Source of the DNA: Hyphomicrobiales bacterium
Lineage (GTDB): Bacteria; Pseudomonadota; Alphaproteobacteria; Rhizobiales; JAJFHB01
Assembly (NCBI GenBank): GCA_021775615.1
Contig: JAJFHL010000125.1
Location: forward strand, 25,225-89,224
DNA: 64,000 bases
Reading direction: 5' to 3'
Shown here: in pieces, positions 8,755 through 16,789 of the stretch
How the letters are laid out: every line of letters begins with the position of its first letter
Numbering within the stretch: the stretch's first letter is position 1
Translations under genes and position numbers: made by a program
The notes under the pieces: generated by a model
Databases searched by the model: none
Told to the model about the DNA's origin: nothing
The model's input: only the letters and a program-made list of their open reading frames with translations

Positions 8755-10005
8755 TCAGGACTGCAGGATCTGGCTGACCGGTCTGCGCGTCACCCGGGCT
8801 TCGTAGTCGGTGACCCAGTCGGCAAACGCCGATGCGGGCATCGGTTTCGCAATGTAATAACCCTGGACCTCATCGATGCCGCTCGCAGCGACGAAATTCC
8901 AGTCCTCTTCGGTTTCCACTCCCTCCGCGACAAGACGAAGATCCAGCTGTTTGCCGAGTTTGGTGCTGGCCTCGACGCTGGCGCGCGCGAACTGGTCCCG
9001 CGTGGCCTCGCGGATGAACGTCTGATCGATCTTCAGTTCGGAGAACGGGTATTCGCGGAGCTGCTCGATATTCGAGTATCCGGTTCCGAAGTCGTCTATC
9101 GAAATACCGAAACCCATGATGCGAAGCCGTGCCAGAACCTCCGAGGATATGGTGGATTTCTCAACCAGCTGACGTTCGGTGATCTCAAAGACAACCGTCC
9201 CGCAGTCTATCCCGGCCGTTCCCATCCTGGCCGACATTTCATCTGGAAACTCGATGCGGTTCAGTGCATCCGCTCCAAGATTGATTGAGATTTTCGGATT
9301 CACATTGCGCTGGCGCCACAGCATCAAATTGTCAATGGACGCCGAGATGATCACATCGGTGAGTTGACCCAGAAGGCCGTTTTGCTCGGCCATCGGGATA
9401 AAGAAATTAGGTCCGATCATGCCCAGATTTGGATGCAGCCAGCGGGCCAGCGCTTCGGCTCCACAGACCGCATGGCTCATGACATCGATTTTAGGCTGAT
9501 AGAATGGCACGACTTCACGCGACACCAGTGCGTGCCGGAGGTCGTGCACGGTGGCCAGGACCGGGACTGAGGTTGCCGCTTTCTCCGCCGGCTTATTGAT
9601 CCGGTTCACGATTTCTTCCAGATCATTCATTTTGAGAGGCTTGGCGAGCGCACCGACAATGTTGAGATTGTGCGCCTGGGCCAGGCTTTGCGCGGTCTTC
9701 ACGACCGCAGCCTTCTCGCCGCTCAGAATGGCAATGTGTCCGCGAAACTCGCGGTCCTTGAGATGGCGGAGGAACTGTATGCCGTCGAGTTCGGGCATGT
9801 TCAGGTCACAAAGGATGAAATCGATCTCACCGGCAAACTGGTCGACCAGTTGCAGTCCGTGATGGCCGTTGACCGCGGTGTGGACTTTTGCGACACCACG
9901 TTTCTGAAAGAACATTTCCGCGATTGCGCACATGACGGGGTCGTCATCGACAATCAGGACCGATGCGAGCCCGCAGGTGTTGTTTGTGATCGGTTCCCCA
10001 AGCAT
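8755..10005 (-). CDS. Response regulator with EAL c-di-GMP phosphodiesterase domain
   Basis: The 416-residue protein starts with a receiver domain (Asp67 in LCDLNMPELDG, AKPLKM near 121). An EAL domain then runs from about 160 to 410. The catalytic landmarks look intact: FYQPKID, EALARW (184-189), INLGAD, FEITER, DDFGTGYS (304-311), a lysine in LKIDQTF, and AEGVETEED. It should hydrolyse c-di-GMP to pGpG under control of phosphorylation. The order of receiver then EAL with no PAS or GGDEF domain is of the RpfG/PvrR-like signalling style. It is convergent with the GGDEF response regulator, so the two opposing activities lie back to back. Confidence 0.92.
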   Translation of the reverse strand: MLGEPITNNTCGLASVLIVDDDPVMCAIAEMFFQKRGVAKVHTAVNGHHGLQLVDQFAGEIDFILCDLNMPELDGIQFLRHLKDREFRGHIAILSGEKAAVVKTAQSLAQAHNLNIVGALAKPLKMNDLEEIVNRINKPAEKAATSVPVLATVHDLRHALVSREVVPFYQPKIDVMSHAVCGAEALARWLHPNLGMIGPNFFIPMAEQNGLLGQLTDVIISASIDNLMLWRQRNVNPKISINLGADALNRIEFPDEMSARMGTAGIDCGTVVFEITERQLVEKSTISSEVLARLRIMGFGISIDDFGTGYSNIEQLREYPFSELKIDQTFIREATRDQFARASVEASTKLGKQLDLRLVAEGVETEEDWNFVAASGIDEVQGYYIAKPMPASAFADWVTDYEARVTRRPVSQILQS

Positions 10006-10167
10006 TGGTTTCCACCCCTAGAATCTTCGCTTTTTGCCACGCTGCAGGTTATGAGGCATGCCTTAAAATTGGGATAAGGAAGCTTTAGGCGTAATCGGGC
10101 CGTCTGATCCACGGCGCGGCCGCTGACGTATCGCAGCCATGACGTTTTATGAGATAGAAGGGATGCT

Positions 10168-11184
10168 ATGGATTCGGTAACGCAGATAGCATTGGGCGCG
10201 GCGATCGGTGAGCTGGTGCTCGGCCGCAAAGTCGGCTGGCGCGCGGCGCTGGCCGGCGGTATCTGCGGCACCCTTCCCGACCTCGATGTGTTCATACCGC
10301 TGGGCGACCCGGTCAGCGATTTCACCTATCACCGCGGCGCCTCCCATTCCCTGTTTGTCCTCTCCCTGGCGGCGCCTGTGATTGCCGAGGCGATTATCAG
10401 ATTCCAGAAACGGGCGCGCGAACATCGTCTGGCCTGGCACCTTTTGGTGTTTGCGGTGCTGATCACCCATCCCCTGCTGGACAGTTTCACGGTTTACGGC
10501 ACACAGATTTTCTGGCCGATCGACCCGACGCCCGTGGGCTGGGCGACCATTTTCATCATCGATCCGGCCTATACGCTCCCGCTTCTCGTCGGTGTCCTGT
10601 GCGCCCTGGCCATGCGGAGAACGAAACCTGCCGGCCATCGCATGAATTCCCTTGGGCTCGTGCTCAGTTCGGCCTATCTCGCCTGGACCGTTATGGCAAA
10701 GCAGCAGGCGATCGAAGCCGCCGAGCGCGGCCTGGAACGCGCCGGCATCGAAAACGCCAAGGTCATGCCCATTGCCGGGCCGTTCACATCTTTGTTCTGG
10801 CGTGTCGTCGCGGTCGACGGAGACACATACTACAATGCCTATTATTCCATTCTTGACGGCACGGCGGACGAACTCAGCTTTGCTCCGCACAGCCGCAACA
10901 TGGAACTTCTCAACGGGCTTCAGGAGGATTGGGCGACCCAAAGGTTGCAATGGTTTACCAAGGGCTTCTACACCCTCAAGCGCGACGGCGATGACGTCAT
11001 TCTGTCGGACCTGCGCATGGGGTTCGAGCCGAACTACGTCTTTACATTCAAGCTGGCGAGCATCGGCAACCCGCACGCCGTTCCGCTCGCCAAGTCTGAG
11101 AGGGTTCCGATCGGACAGGATCTCTCCGGTCTTGCCTGGGTCTGGCAACGGATCTGGTCCGCCGATGTCCCGCATCGACCATAG
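10168..11184 (+). CDS. Membrane-bound metal-dependent hydrolase, YdjM/DUF457-like
   Basis: The 338-residue protein opens with DSVTQIALGAAIGELVLG. It has GTLPDLDVF and YHRGASHSLFVL, the Asp and His motifs of the YdjM (DUF457) inner-membrane family, and several hydrophobic segments (about 60-80, 95-115, 130-150). The C-terminal 150 residues are soluble. AAGGGA upstream of the ATG at 10168 supports the start. The family is named for a predicted metal-dependent hydrolase fold, and its substrate is not known. A long minus-strand frame over the same bases is a shadow. Confidence 0.8.
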   Translation: MDSVTQIALGAAIGELVLGRKVGWRAALAGGICGTLPDLDVFIPLGDPVSDFTYHRGASHSLFVLSLAAPVIAEAIIRFQKRAREHRLAWHLLVFAVLITHPLLDSFTVYGTQIFWPIDPTPVGWATIFIIDPAYTLPLLVGVLCALAMRRTKPAGHRMNSLGLVLSSAYLAWTVMAKQQAIEAAERGLERAGIENAKVMPIAGPFTSLFWRVVAVDGDTYYNAYYSILDGTADELSFAPHSRNMELLNGLQEDWATQRLQWFTKGFYTLKRDGDDVILSDLRMGFEPNYVFTFKLASIGNPHAVPLAKSERVPIGQDLSGLAWVWQRIWSADVPHRP

Positions 11185-11200
11185 AGGTCTGTGGACGACT

Positions 11201-12118
11201 TCAGACGACCTTGTCCCGGCGCATCAAAAGGTGACGCAGAGGCACCTGAGCCAGCACCGCACCGACACATACCAGAAGCGCGCCCCAGGCCTGGGTCTGG
11301 ATGATCTCACCGCCGCTGAAGAGTGCCAGAACCATGACATAGAACGGCACCAGATTGTGATGCATCGTGGTCACGGTTACGCCGAGACGCCGCACCGCCG
11401 CGAACCACATCACCATGGAAAGTCCTACAGACATGGCCCCGACCCAGACAATGATGCCGACGGAAGGCCAGGAGAAGTCGAACACGGGTTCCGCATAGCC
11501 CAGCGCCACCGCGCCGGTGGCGACAATCGCCGCGCCGACCGTTGCGCAGGTCAGCGTGAAGGCGGCCTGGGCCAGTTCTGAAATGTCACCAAGGCGAGCT
11601 GTCGTTTCGCGGGTGTACCAGACAAACAGGGTGATCGCGCCCAGCAGCAGCACTTCGCCTCCCTGCAGTCCGAGTGCAAACCATCCCTGGTCGGGAGCAA
11701 GTGCGGTTACGTACCCACCTCCAACCGCCAGCACGATGCCGGCTGCGATCGGCACGGTCAGTTGTTCGCGCCGCTGCAGAAACCCAATCAGCACGGAAAT
11801 GACCGGCATCATCGAGATGATGATCGCGGCGGTCACCGGGTTCGCGTATTTCTGTCCCCAGACAAACAGCACAGTCGATCCGGCGAGCACGACACCGCCA
11901 AGCAGCCAGATCTGGCGCCACTGCGGATTGCGCACATGATGCGCCCCTCCCGTGACAAGCAAAAGAAACAACAGGAATATCGCCGAGGCGGCCAATCGGA
12001 ACGGCGCCATCAGCAGGGGCTGCCAGGTCTGCATGATATGCGCCATCGCGGGAAACTGGGTCGCCCACAGGATCATCGCCAGGAACGCCAGAACATTGCC
12101 GACAAGACGACTGGACAT
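11201..12118 (-). CDS. EamA/DMT-family transporter
   Basis: The 305-residue protein has about ten hydrophobic helices in two five-helix repeats, the EamA layout of drug/metabolite exporters. It starts SSRLVGNVLAFLAMILWATQF, and the Pro/Trp/Gly-rich first helix is typical. These carriers move small metabolites across the inner membrane, and the substrate cannot be predicted. I use the ATG at 12118; a GTG eight codons earlier is possible. It converges on the YdjM-like gene. Confidence 0.87.
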   Translation of the reverse strand: MSSRLVGNVLAFLAMILWATQFPAMAHIMQTWQPLLMAPFRLAASAIFLLFLLLVTGGAHHVRNPQWRQIWLLGGVVLAGSTVLFVWGQKYANPVTAAIIISMMPVISVLIGFLQRREQLTVPIAAGIVLAVGGGYVTALAPDQGWFALGLQGGEVLLLGAITLFVWYTRETTARLGDISELAQAAFTLTCATVGAAIVATGAVALGYAEPVFDFSWPSVGIIVWVGAMSVGLSMVMWFAAVRRLGVTVTTMHHNLVPFYVMVLALFSGGEIIQTQAWGALLVCVGAVLAQVPLRHLLMRRDKVV

Positions 12119-12372
12119 TGACACCGACCACCGAGTTAACACGACACTCGGCCGAGACTATCGGGATTGCACCGGGGAGCAAGATCAATTGGTATGCATC
12201 GCACCTTGATTGTGCAACGCACAGGGGCCCAACGCCGGTCTCCGGCGGACAAACCCGCCGGTGTCCGGCCTCCAACGTGAAAAAGGCTTAACCTTAAATC
12301 TGCAAACGAGGGTCGAAATTGTTTGTGACTTTTGCTAGGCTCGCCGTGTGCATAGACCCTGATAGACCGTGG

Positions 12373-12990
12373 ATGAACATGAAAAACTCAATAAAAATAG
12401 CTACTTTTGCGCTCGTCATTACACTTGGCCTGACCGTCTCTCATGCCGCCAAGGCGGATACGGTTAGTGATCCGGACCTGATCCGACAGGCCCAAGATAT
12501 TCTGTACAAACTCAACTACGATGTCGGTGAGATCAACGGTCAAATGACCGAAGAAACCAGGGAGGCGATTCGTAGTTATCAACGGAACAAGAACCTGAGC
12601 GATGATGGCATACTGACAGTGAATCTCTTGCTGGAGTTGCGTGACGCAAGGATTCCCAGCACCTGGGGAGCCATCAGCGCGGCCGTCGATGGCGCATGGG
12701 GGGCAACCTGGAACTACAACGACCGCTTGACGGCAGAGAGGGAAGCCAAACAGGAGTGCGCCAAGAACACCGAGCACCCGTGTGATGTTGTGGCTGTACA
12801 CGGGGACAATTGTCTTGCTCTGTATCACTGGAACGGCAAAGAACGCTGGGGATGGGCAATTCGAACCGGAGCGTCCATCGACAAGGCGAAACTCGAATCG
12901 CTGCAGCACTGCCGCAGCAACCGCACAGAGAACGTTCCTTGTGATTTGAGGACAGTTGCCTGTGCGAACGGCCGTCACAAGACCAACTAG
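12373..12990 (+). CDS. Secreted peptidoglycan-binding-domain protein with DUF4189
   Basis: The 205-residue protein begins with a signal peptide ending near HAAKADT. A PG_binding_1-like module follows (LIRQAQDILYKLNYDVGEING, then AIRSYQRNKNLSDDG). The C-terminal part is DUF4189-like, with WGAISAA, a conserved Trp-rich core and three pairs of cysteines (CAKN, HPCD, DNCLAL, HCRS, VPCD, VACA). It is probably periplasmic and binds the wall. The function of DUF4189 is unknown. The start may be ATG 12373 or 12379. Confidence 0.75.
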   Translation: MNMKNSIKIATFALVITLGLTVSHAAKADTVSDPDLIRQAQDILYKLNYDVGEINGQMTEETREAIRSYQRNKNLSDDGILTVNLLLELRDARIPSTWGAISAAVDGAWGATWNYNDRLTAEREAKQECAKNTEHPCDVVAVHGDNCLALYHWNGKERWGWAIRTGASIDKAKLESLQHCRSNRTENVPCDLRTVACANGRHKTN

Positions 12991-13189
12991 GACCCGGCCC
13001 GGTCGGTTGGGCGCTTCGTTGCCGAAGACCGGGAGCCTTTCAGGCGGATATTGAAACGGGATGCGGGGATTGCGCCGGTGTGGCACCCTCCCCGCACCTG
13101 TTCCGCTCAGAAAGGCTGAGTGACCAAAGGAACACACCATCTCATGCTTTTCTCAGGAGAAGCCGAGGCCTAGGTAAGGGAGATCCAAT

Positions 13190-13963
13190 ATGTCGATTGC
13201 CGAAACCGTCAGCCAGATGACACGCCCGGTCGAACCGCATTTCGATGATGGTCCCGCCCGGCACAAACTGGGTCTCATTGCGCTGTCTTCCGACATGGTG
13301 ACGGAACGCGATTTCAACCTCATGCTGCCGCCGGGCGACGAGGTCATGTACTACACTGCCCGCGTCCATCACTATTCGCCCGTGACGGTCGAAAATTTGC
13401 GGCGGATGGGCCCGCAGCTTGCGGACGCTGCCGCCCAAATCCTGCCGACGACGCCGTTTGACGTCATTGCGTACAGCTGTACATCGGGAACCGTTTCGAT
13501 CGGTTACGAGGAAGTGGTGGCACAGATTCAAAAGGGCCGGCCCGACGTTCAGGTGGTGACGCCGATAACGGCCGCCCTTGCCGCGTTCGAGAAGTACGAC
13601 GTCAAGCGCATTTCCTTCATGACACCCTATACGGATGACGTGAACCAGACCATGGTGCCATTCCTCGAAGGCCGCGGAATCGAGATTCTGAATGTCGCCG
13701 GCTTCTGCCAGGACGATGATCAACTGATGGCGCGCCTGACGCCGCAGGCGATTCACGATGCGGCGGTGGAAATCACCGACCCGGATGCGGATGCGCTGTT
13801 TGTTTCGTGCACCGGCATCCGTACGGCTGAAACGATTGACCGGATCGAGCAGTCGATCGGCAAGCCGGCATTCTGCAGTAACCAGTGCATGGTGTGGCAA
13901 TCGCTACGGCTTGCCGGCTACGACAAGCCTCTTGAAGGCTTCGGCCGCCTGCTTCGAGAATGA
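13190..13963 (+). CDS. Asp/Glu racemase-superfamily protein, maleate isomerase/EutA-like
   Basis: The 257-residue protein has LGLIALSSDMVTERDF near the start and two conserved cysteines in AYSCTSGT (about residue 96) and FVSCTGIRT (about residue 206). This is the paired-Cys layout of maleate cis-trans isomerase, arylmalonate decarboxylase and the ectoine-catabolism protein EutA. AGGGAG seven bases upstream supports the ATG. No ectoine or nicotinate catabolic genes are nearby, so I cannot choose between these activities. It converges on a GNAT gene 9 bases away. Confidence 0.8.
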   Translation: MSIAETVSQMTRPVEPHFDDGPARHKLGLIALSSDMVTERDFNLMLPPGDEVMYYTARVHHYSPVTVENLRRMGPQLADAAAQILPTTPFDVIAYSCTSGTVSIGYEEVVAQIQKGRPDVQVVTPITAALAAFEKYDVKRISFMTPYTDDVNQTMVPFLEGRGIEILNVAGFCQDDDQLMARLTPQAIHDAAVEITDPDADALFVSCTGIRTAETIDRIEQSIGKPAFCSNQCMVWQSLRLAGYDKPLEGFGRLLRE

Positions 13964-13972
13964 GCGCAGCGC

Positions 13973-14698
13973 CTACCCGCGCTTGACGAGGACAGGTGCC
14001 GTCAGCTCTGACAGCGCCTGTTTTTGTTTGCCGTCCGCTGCGAAGTTGCCGGGATCCAGCCAGGCACTGAATGCCCGGTCGAGCGTCTCCCACTCCGTGT
14101 CGATTGCCGCATACCAGGCTGTGTCCCGGTTACGGCCCTTGACCACGGTGGCCTGACGGAAGACACCCTCGTAACTGAGGCCAAGCCGCATGGCGGCATT
14201 ACGGGATTTCTCGTTGAGGCCGTGGCATTTCCATTCATAGCGCCGATAGCCCAACTCGAAGGCGCGCTTCATCATCAGATACATCGCTTCAGTGGCGGCG
14301 GGCGCGCGCTGGATCAGCGGCGAGTAATTGATGTGCCCGACCTCGATCGAACCGTTGCTCGGATCGATACGCAGATAGCTTGCCACTCCTGCCGCCTTGC
14401 CGGTGTTCAGATCGACAATGGCATGAAACATGGGATCGTCTTTCAGGCACGTCTCTTCCATCCAGGCGCGATACTGGTTCAGGGTGTCGAACGGTCCGTA
14501 TGGCAGGTAGGCCCATATACGCCCTTCCGCATCAGTGAGGTTGGCTTCGTGAAGGTCGGCGGCGTGGCAGTCGGGATCGAGTGGCTCGACCCGGCAGTGT
14601 CGGCCCTGCATCGGTTCACGCGGCGGCCGCGGCGGTGTGCGCCAGCCGGGAACCGGATCGCCGATCGGGAGGTTCAAATCAGGTATTGTATCGGTCAT
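13973..14698 (-). CDS. GNAT N-acetyltransferase, RimJ/RimL-like
   Basis: The 241-residue protein shows the RimJ/RimL type of GNAT fold: VEPLDPDCHAADLHEA, YGPFDTLNQYRAWME, SIEVGHINYSPLIQ, then the YEWKCHGLNEKSRNAAMRLG motif with EGVFRQATVVKGRNRDTAWYA. It is likely a cytosolic acetyl-CoA-dependent transferase acting on a small molecule or protein N-terminus. The RimJ/L motif order is clear, but the substrate is not. The N-terminal 30 residues, rich in proline and arginine, are outside the fold. Confidence 0.85.
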   Translation of the reverse strand: MTDTIPDLNLPIGDPVPGWRTPPRPPREPMQGRHCRVEPLDPDCHAADLHEANLTDAEGRIWAYLPYGPFDTLNQYRAWMEETCLKDDPMFHAIVDLNTGKAAGVASYLRIDPSNGSIEVGHINYSPLIQRAPAATEAMYLMMKRAFELGYRRYEWKCHGLNEKSRNAAMRLGLSYEGVFRQATVVKGRNRDTAWYAAIDTEWETLDRAFSAWLDPGNFAADGKQKQALSELTAPVLVKRG

Positions 14699-14855
14699 GG
14701 GAACTCCACGGAATTGCCGTACGGCCGGTTAGTAGGCCAAAATAGGCGGCGGCGGGAATGGCCGGTTTCCATATGCTTGTCATAACCAGTCGCCGGCGTC
14801 CCGGGACACTCGGACCTGACGTGATGATTTTGGCTGCAAGAACGGATGTGAAACC

Positions 14856-15206
14856 ATGAACCCCCGATCACGGGTCACATTGGCATCGACGATCATCTGC
14901 CTACTGATCATTACGGCAACGGGGCCTGCGGTGTCGCACGCCATAGATGGCGCCTGGTGTCACGAAGACGGCCGCTCGATGCGGATTGACGGCGACATGA
15001 TCTCGATTGATGGACATACGATCGCCGGCACCTATCAGCGGCATTCATACACCTATACCTCACCGCCCGGGCCAGAGGGGCGCGGCGGCGTGACCTCGAT
15101 GGTTCTGAAGGATGACAACACACTTCTCCTGACACCGCCGTCGAGCACGCATGTCACCATTGGCAGCTCGATTCAACGCTGGCGGCGTTGTGAGGCGATC
15201 TCGTAA
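14856..15206 (+). CDS. Small secreted protein, unknown function
   Basis: The 116-residue protein has a clear signal peptide (hydrophobic LASTIICLLIITATG, cleavage probably after SHA). A short beta-rich body follows (IDGAWCHEDGRSMRIDGDMISIDG) with two cysteines near its ends. I do not recognise a named family, though small periplasmic proteins of this form are frequent in Rhizobiales. The upstream gene is divergent, and the vWA protein follows after about 150 bases. Confidence 0.65.
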   Translation: MNPRSRVTLASTIICLLIITATGPAVSHAIDGAWCHEDGRSMRIDGDMISIDGHTIAGTYQRHSYTYTSPPGPEGRGGVTSMVLKDDNTLLLTPPSSTHVTIGSSIQRWRRCEAIS

Positions 15207-15314
15207 TACTCCGGACTCCGGCCCCCATGATTGGCGGCGGCCATCCAGCCGGCAGCACACTGAAAGCCTGCTCCGCGCCCGGGTCTCAATAAGCGCGGCT
15301 GATCATCCCAAAAG

Positions 15315-15345
15315 AACAGGAGACACCAGCTCTCAAACAGGAGAC
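15315..15345 (+). promoter_or_regulatory. Duplicated Shine-Dalgarno-like sequence before the vWA gene
   Basis: AACAGGAGAC occurs twice, at 15315-15324 and 15336-15345. Both contain AGGAG. The second is 11 bases from the ATG at 15355. The first has no start codon at a usable distance. It looks like a small tandem duplication of the ribosome-binding region. Confidence 0.5.
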
Positions 15346-15354
15346 CCACCGACC

Positions 15355-15981
15355 ATGACCAAAGACAGACTGTTCGCGCATGTCCTGTTGGACCGTTCCG
15401 GCTCAATGGAAAGCTGCCGTGATTCAACCATCGACGCCTTCAACGAATATGTCAGCTCGCTTGCTTCCAAGGGCGATCTTTCGGCACGCCTCTCTTTGAC
15501 CCTGTTCGACAGCGAGGGCATCGATCTCATCGAAGACGACATAAAGGCCAAATCGTTTCCAAGGCTGACACGCGAGACATTCGAACCGCGGGCCATGACG
15601 CCTCTGTTCGACGCCATCGGTAAGACCGTGATGCATATGGACGCGGCCCAGTTGCGCAAGGACGAGAACATGGCTCTGGTGATTCTAACCGATGGCCTGG
15701 AGAACGACAGCGACGAACATGACCGGGCCTCCGTCAAGGCGCTGCTCGAGGGCCGCCAGAAGGACAAAGGCTGGCTCGTCATCTATCTCGGCGCCAATCA
15801 GGACGCCTGGAGGGAAGGCGCCGCCATCGGCCTGCATTCCGGCAACGTGATGGACTACGACACGGCAAATGTCGGCGCCACCATGGCCGCGACCGCACGG
15901 CGTTCGCTGACCTATGCACAAAGCGGCGATGCGCTCGCCGACGCGTTCACCGATGAAGAACGAAGCCGGGCGGTGGACTGA
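15355..15981 (+). CDS. von Willebrand factor A domain protein
   Basis: The 208-residue protein is almost entirely one vWA domain. The metal-ion adhesion site is complete: DRSGSMES (DxSxS) near residue 13, the Thr in MTPLFDAIGKT, and ILTDGLEND. There is no signal peptide, so it is predicted to be cytosolic. Related stand-alone cytosolic vWA proteins occur in bacteria, usually without a defined role. The start follows a duplicated AGGAG element. The reading frame is open a further 68 codons upstream, but that part overlaps the preceding secreted-protein gene. Confidence 0.8.
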   Translation: MTKDRLFAHVLLDRSGSMESCRDSTIDAFNEYVSSLASKGDLSARLSLTLFDSEGIDLIEDDIKAKSFPRLTRETFEPRAMTPLFDAIGKTVMHMDAAQLRKDENMALVILTDGLENDSDEHDRASVKALLEGRQKDKGWLVIYLGANQDAWREGAAIGLHSGNVMDYDTANVGATMAATARRSLTYAQSGDALADAFTDEERSRAVD

Positions 15982-16077
15982 CGCGGGACATTAGCGCCAC
16001 GGATATCGCGCCGGATGTGTCTGGCCGAGAAGCGCATCACTGCTGAAAACAGTACTGCCAAATGCGGGCTAGTTAGT

Positions 16078-16518
16078 ATGATTGATTCAGAACCGTTTCA
16101 CCGAATTGCCGCTCGAGTTCTTGGTGAACTTCAAGAAAATTTCCCGATGCCGAGGCCCCTCAAAGCGTCACGCATCCGCCATGCCGAGGGGCTGGCCTGC
16201 GATCTGTCGCTCGTGACGGCGACCCTCGACTGGTTTCTCGATGAAGGGTACTTCCGTGGCCAGCGGCGAAGTGTCTACACACAAGCCTCAGGCGGCGATT
16301 GGGAATACACATTCTCGGTGCTCACCAGCAAGGGCTTCACGGCGCTGGGAGCCGTTGTTGAAGTTGACGGCGAGAATGTGCGCATTGGGGATGTTATCCA
16401 CGACCATTTGAACGAGACCGCAAGCGCGAAACGGTCCACGATGACGCGCTGCGCCATTGACCGGTTCATTGGAATTGCAGATCAGTCCGTGCCGGAGAAG
16501 CGCGAAGCCCAAGCGTAA
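16078..16518 (+). CDS. Hypothetical cytosolic protein with winged-helix-like fold
   Basis: The 146-residue protein has no signal or membrane segment. The order of predicted helices and a basic wing (LVTATLDWFLDEGYFRGQRRS, then WEYTFSVLTSKGFTAL) resembles a winged-helix domain, but I recognise no family. The ATG at 16078 starts the conserved-looking part. The tRNA-Glu gene follows on the other strand. Confidence 0.55.
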   Translation: MIDSEPFHRIAARVLGELQENFPMPRPLKASRIRHAEGLACDLSLVTATLDWFLDEGYFRGQRRSVYTQASGGDWEYTFSVLTSKGFTALGAVVEVDGENVRIGDVIHDHLNETASAKRSTMTRCAIDRFIGIADQSVPEKREAQA

Positions 16519-16601
16519 ACGCAAAGCGTCACGCCGCCTTGCGTCGCTGTCCGGCTTGAATTTGTCGGGAAACGTGAGCGCCGCAATGCGCTCGGCAGGA
16601 A

Positions 16602-16676
16602 TGGCAGGCCCTAGGGGAATCGAACCCCTCTTTCCAGGTTGAAAACCTGGCGTCCTAACCGATAGACGAAGGGCCC
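16602..16676 (-). tRNA. tRNA-Glu (UUC)
   Basis: The minus strand folds as a 75-base cloverleaf including an encoded 3' CCA (16602-16604). The anticodon stem CCAGG/CCTGG encloses the loop TTTTCAA, giving anticodon UUC. The T arm is GGGG-TTCGATT-CCCC, and the D arm matches other tRNA-Glu genes. The acceptor pairs GGGCCCT with AGGGCCT, so pair 1:72 is G-U rather than G-C. Confidence 0.95.
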
Positions 16677-16789
16677 GCAGCATCTGCAAGCGGGCTTCTT
16701 TTAGAGAGGATCGTTTGCAATTGCAAGGCGTCTGCGCGCTCTATGACGGGGAAATTTACCGCCCCCGCAGGCGCTGCGAACCGCCGGGC

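Noticed and set aside
10147..11175. 342-codon minus-strand frame
   Set aside because: It is antisense to the YdjM-like gene and has no recognisable domain; a GC-rich shadow frame.
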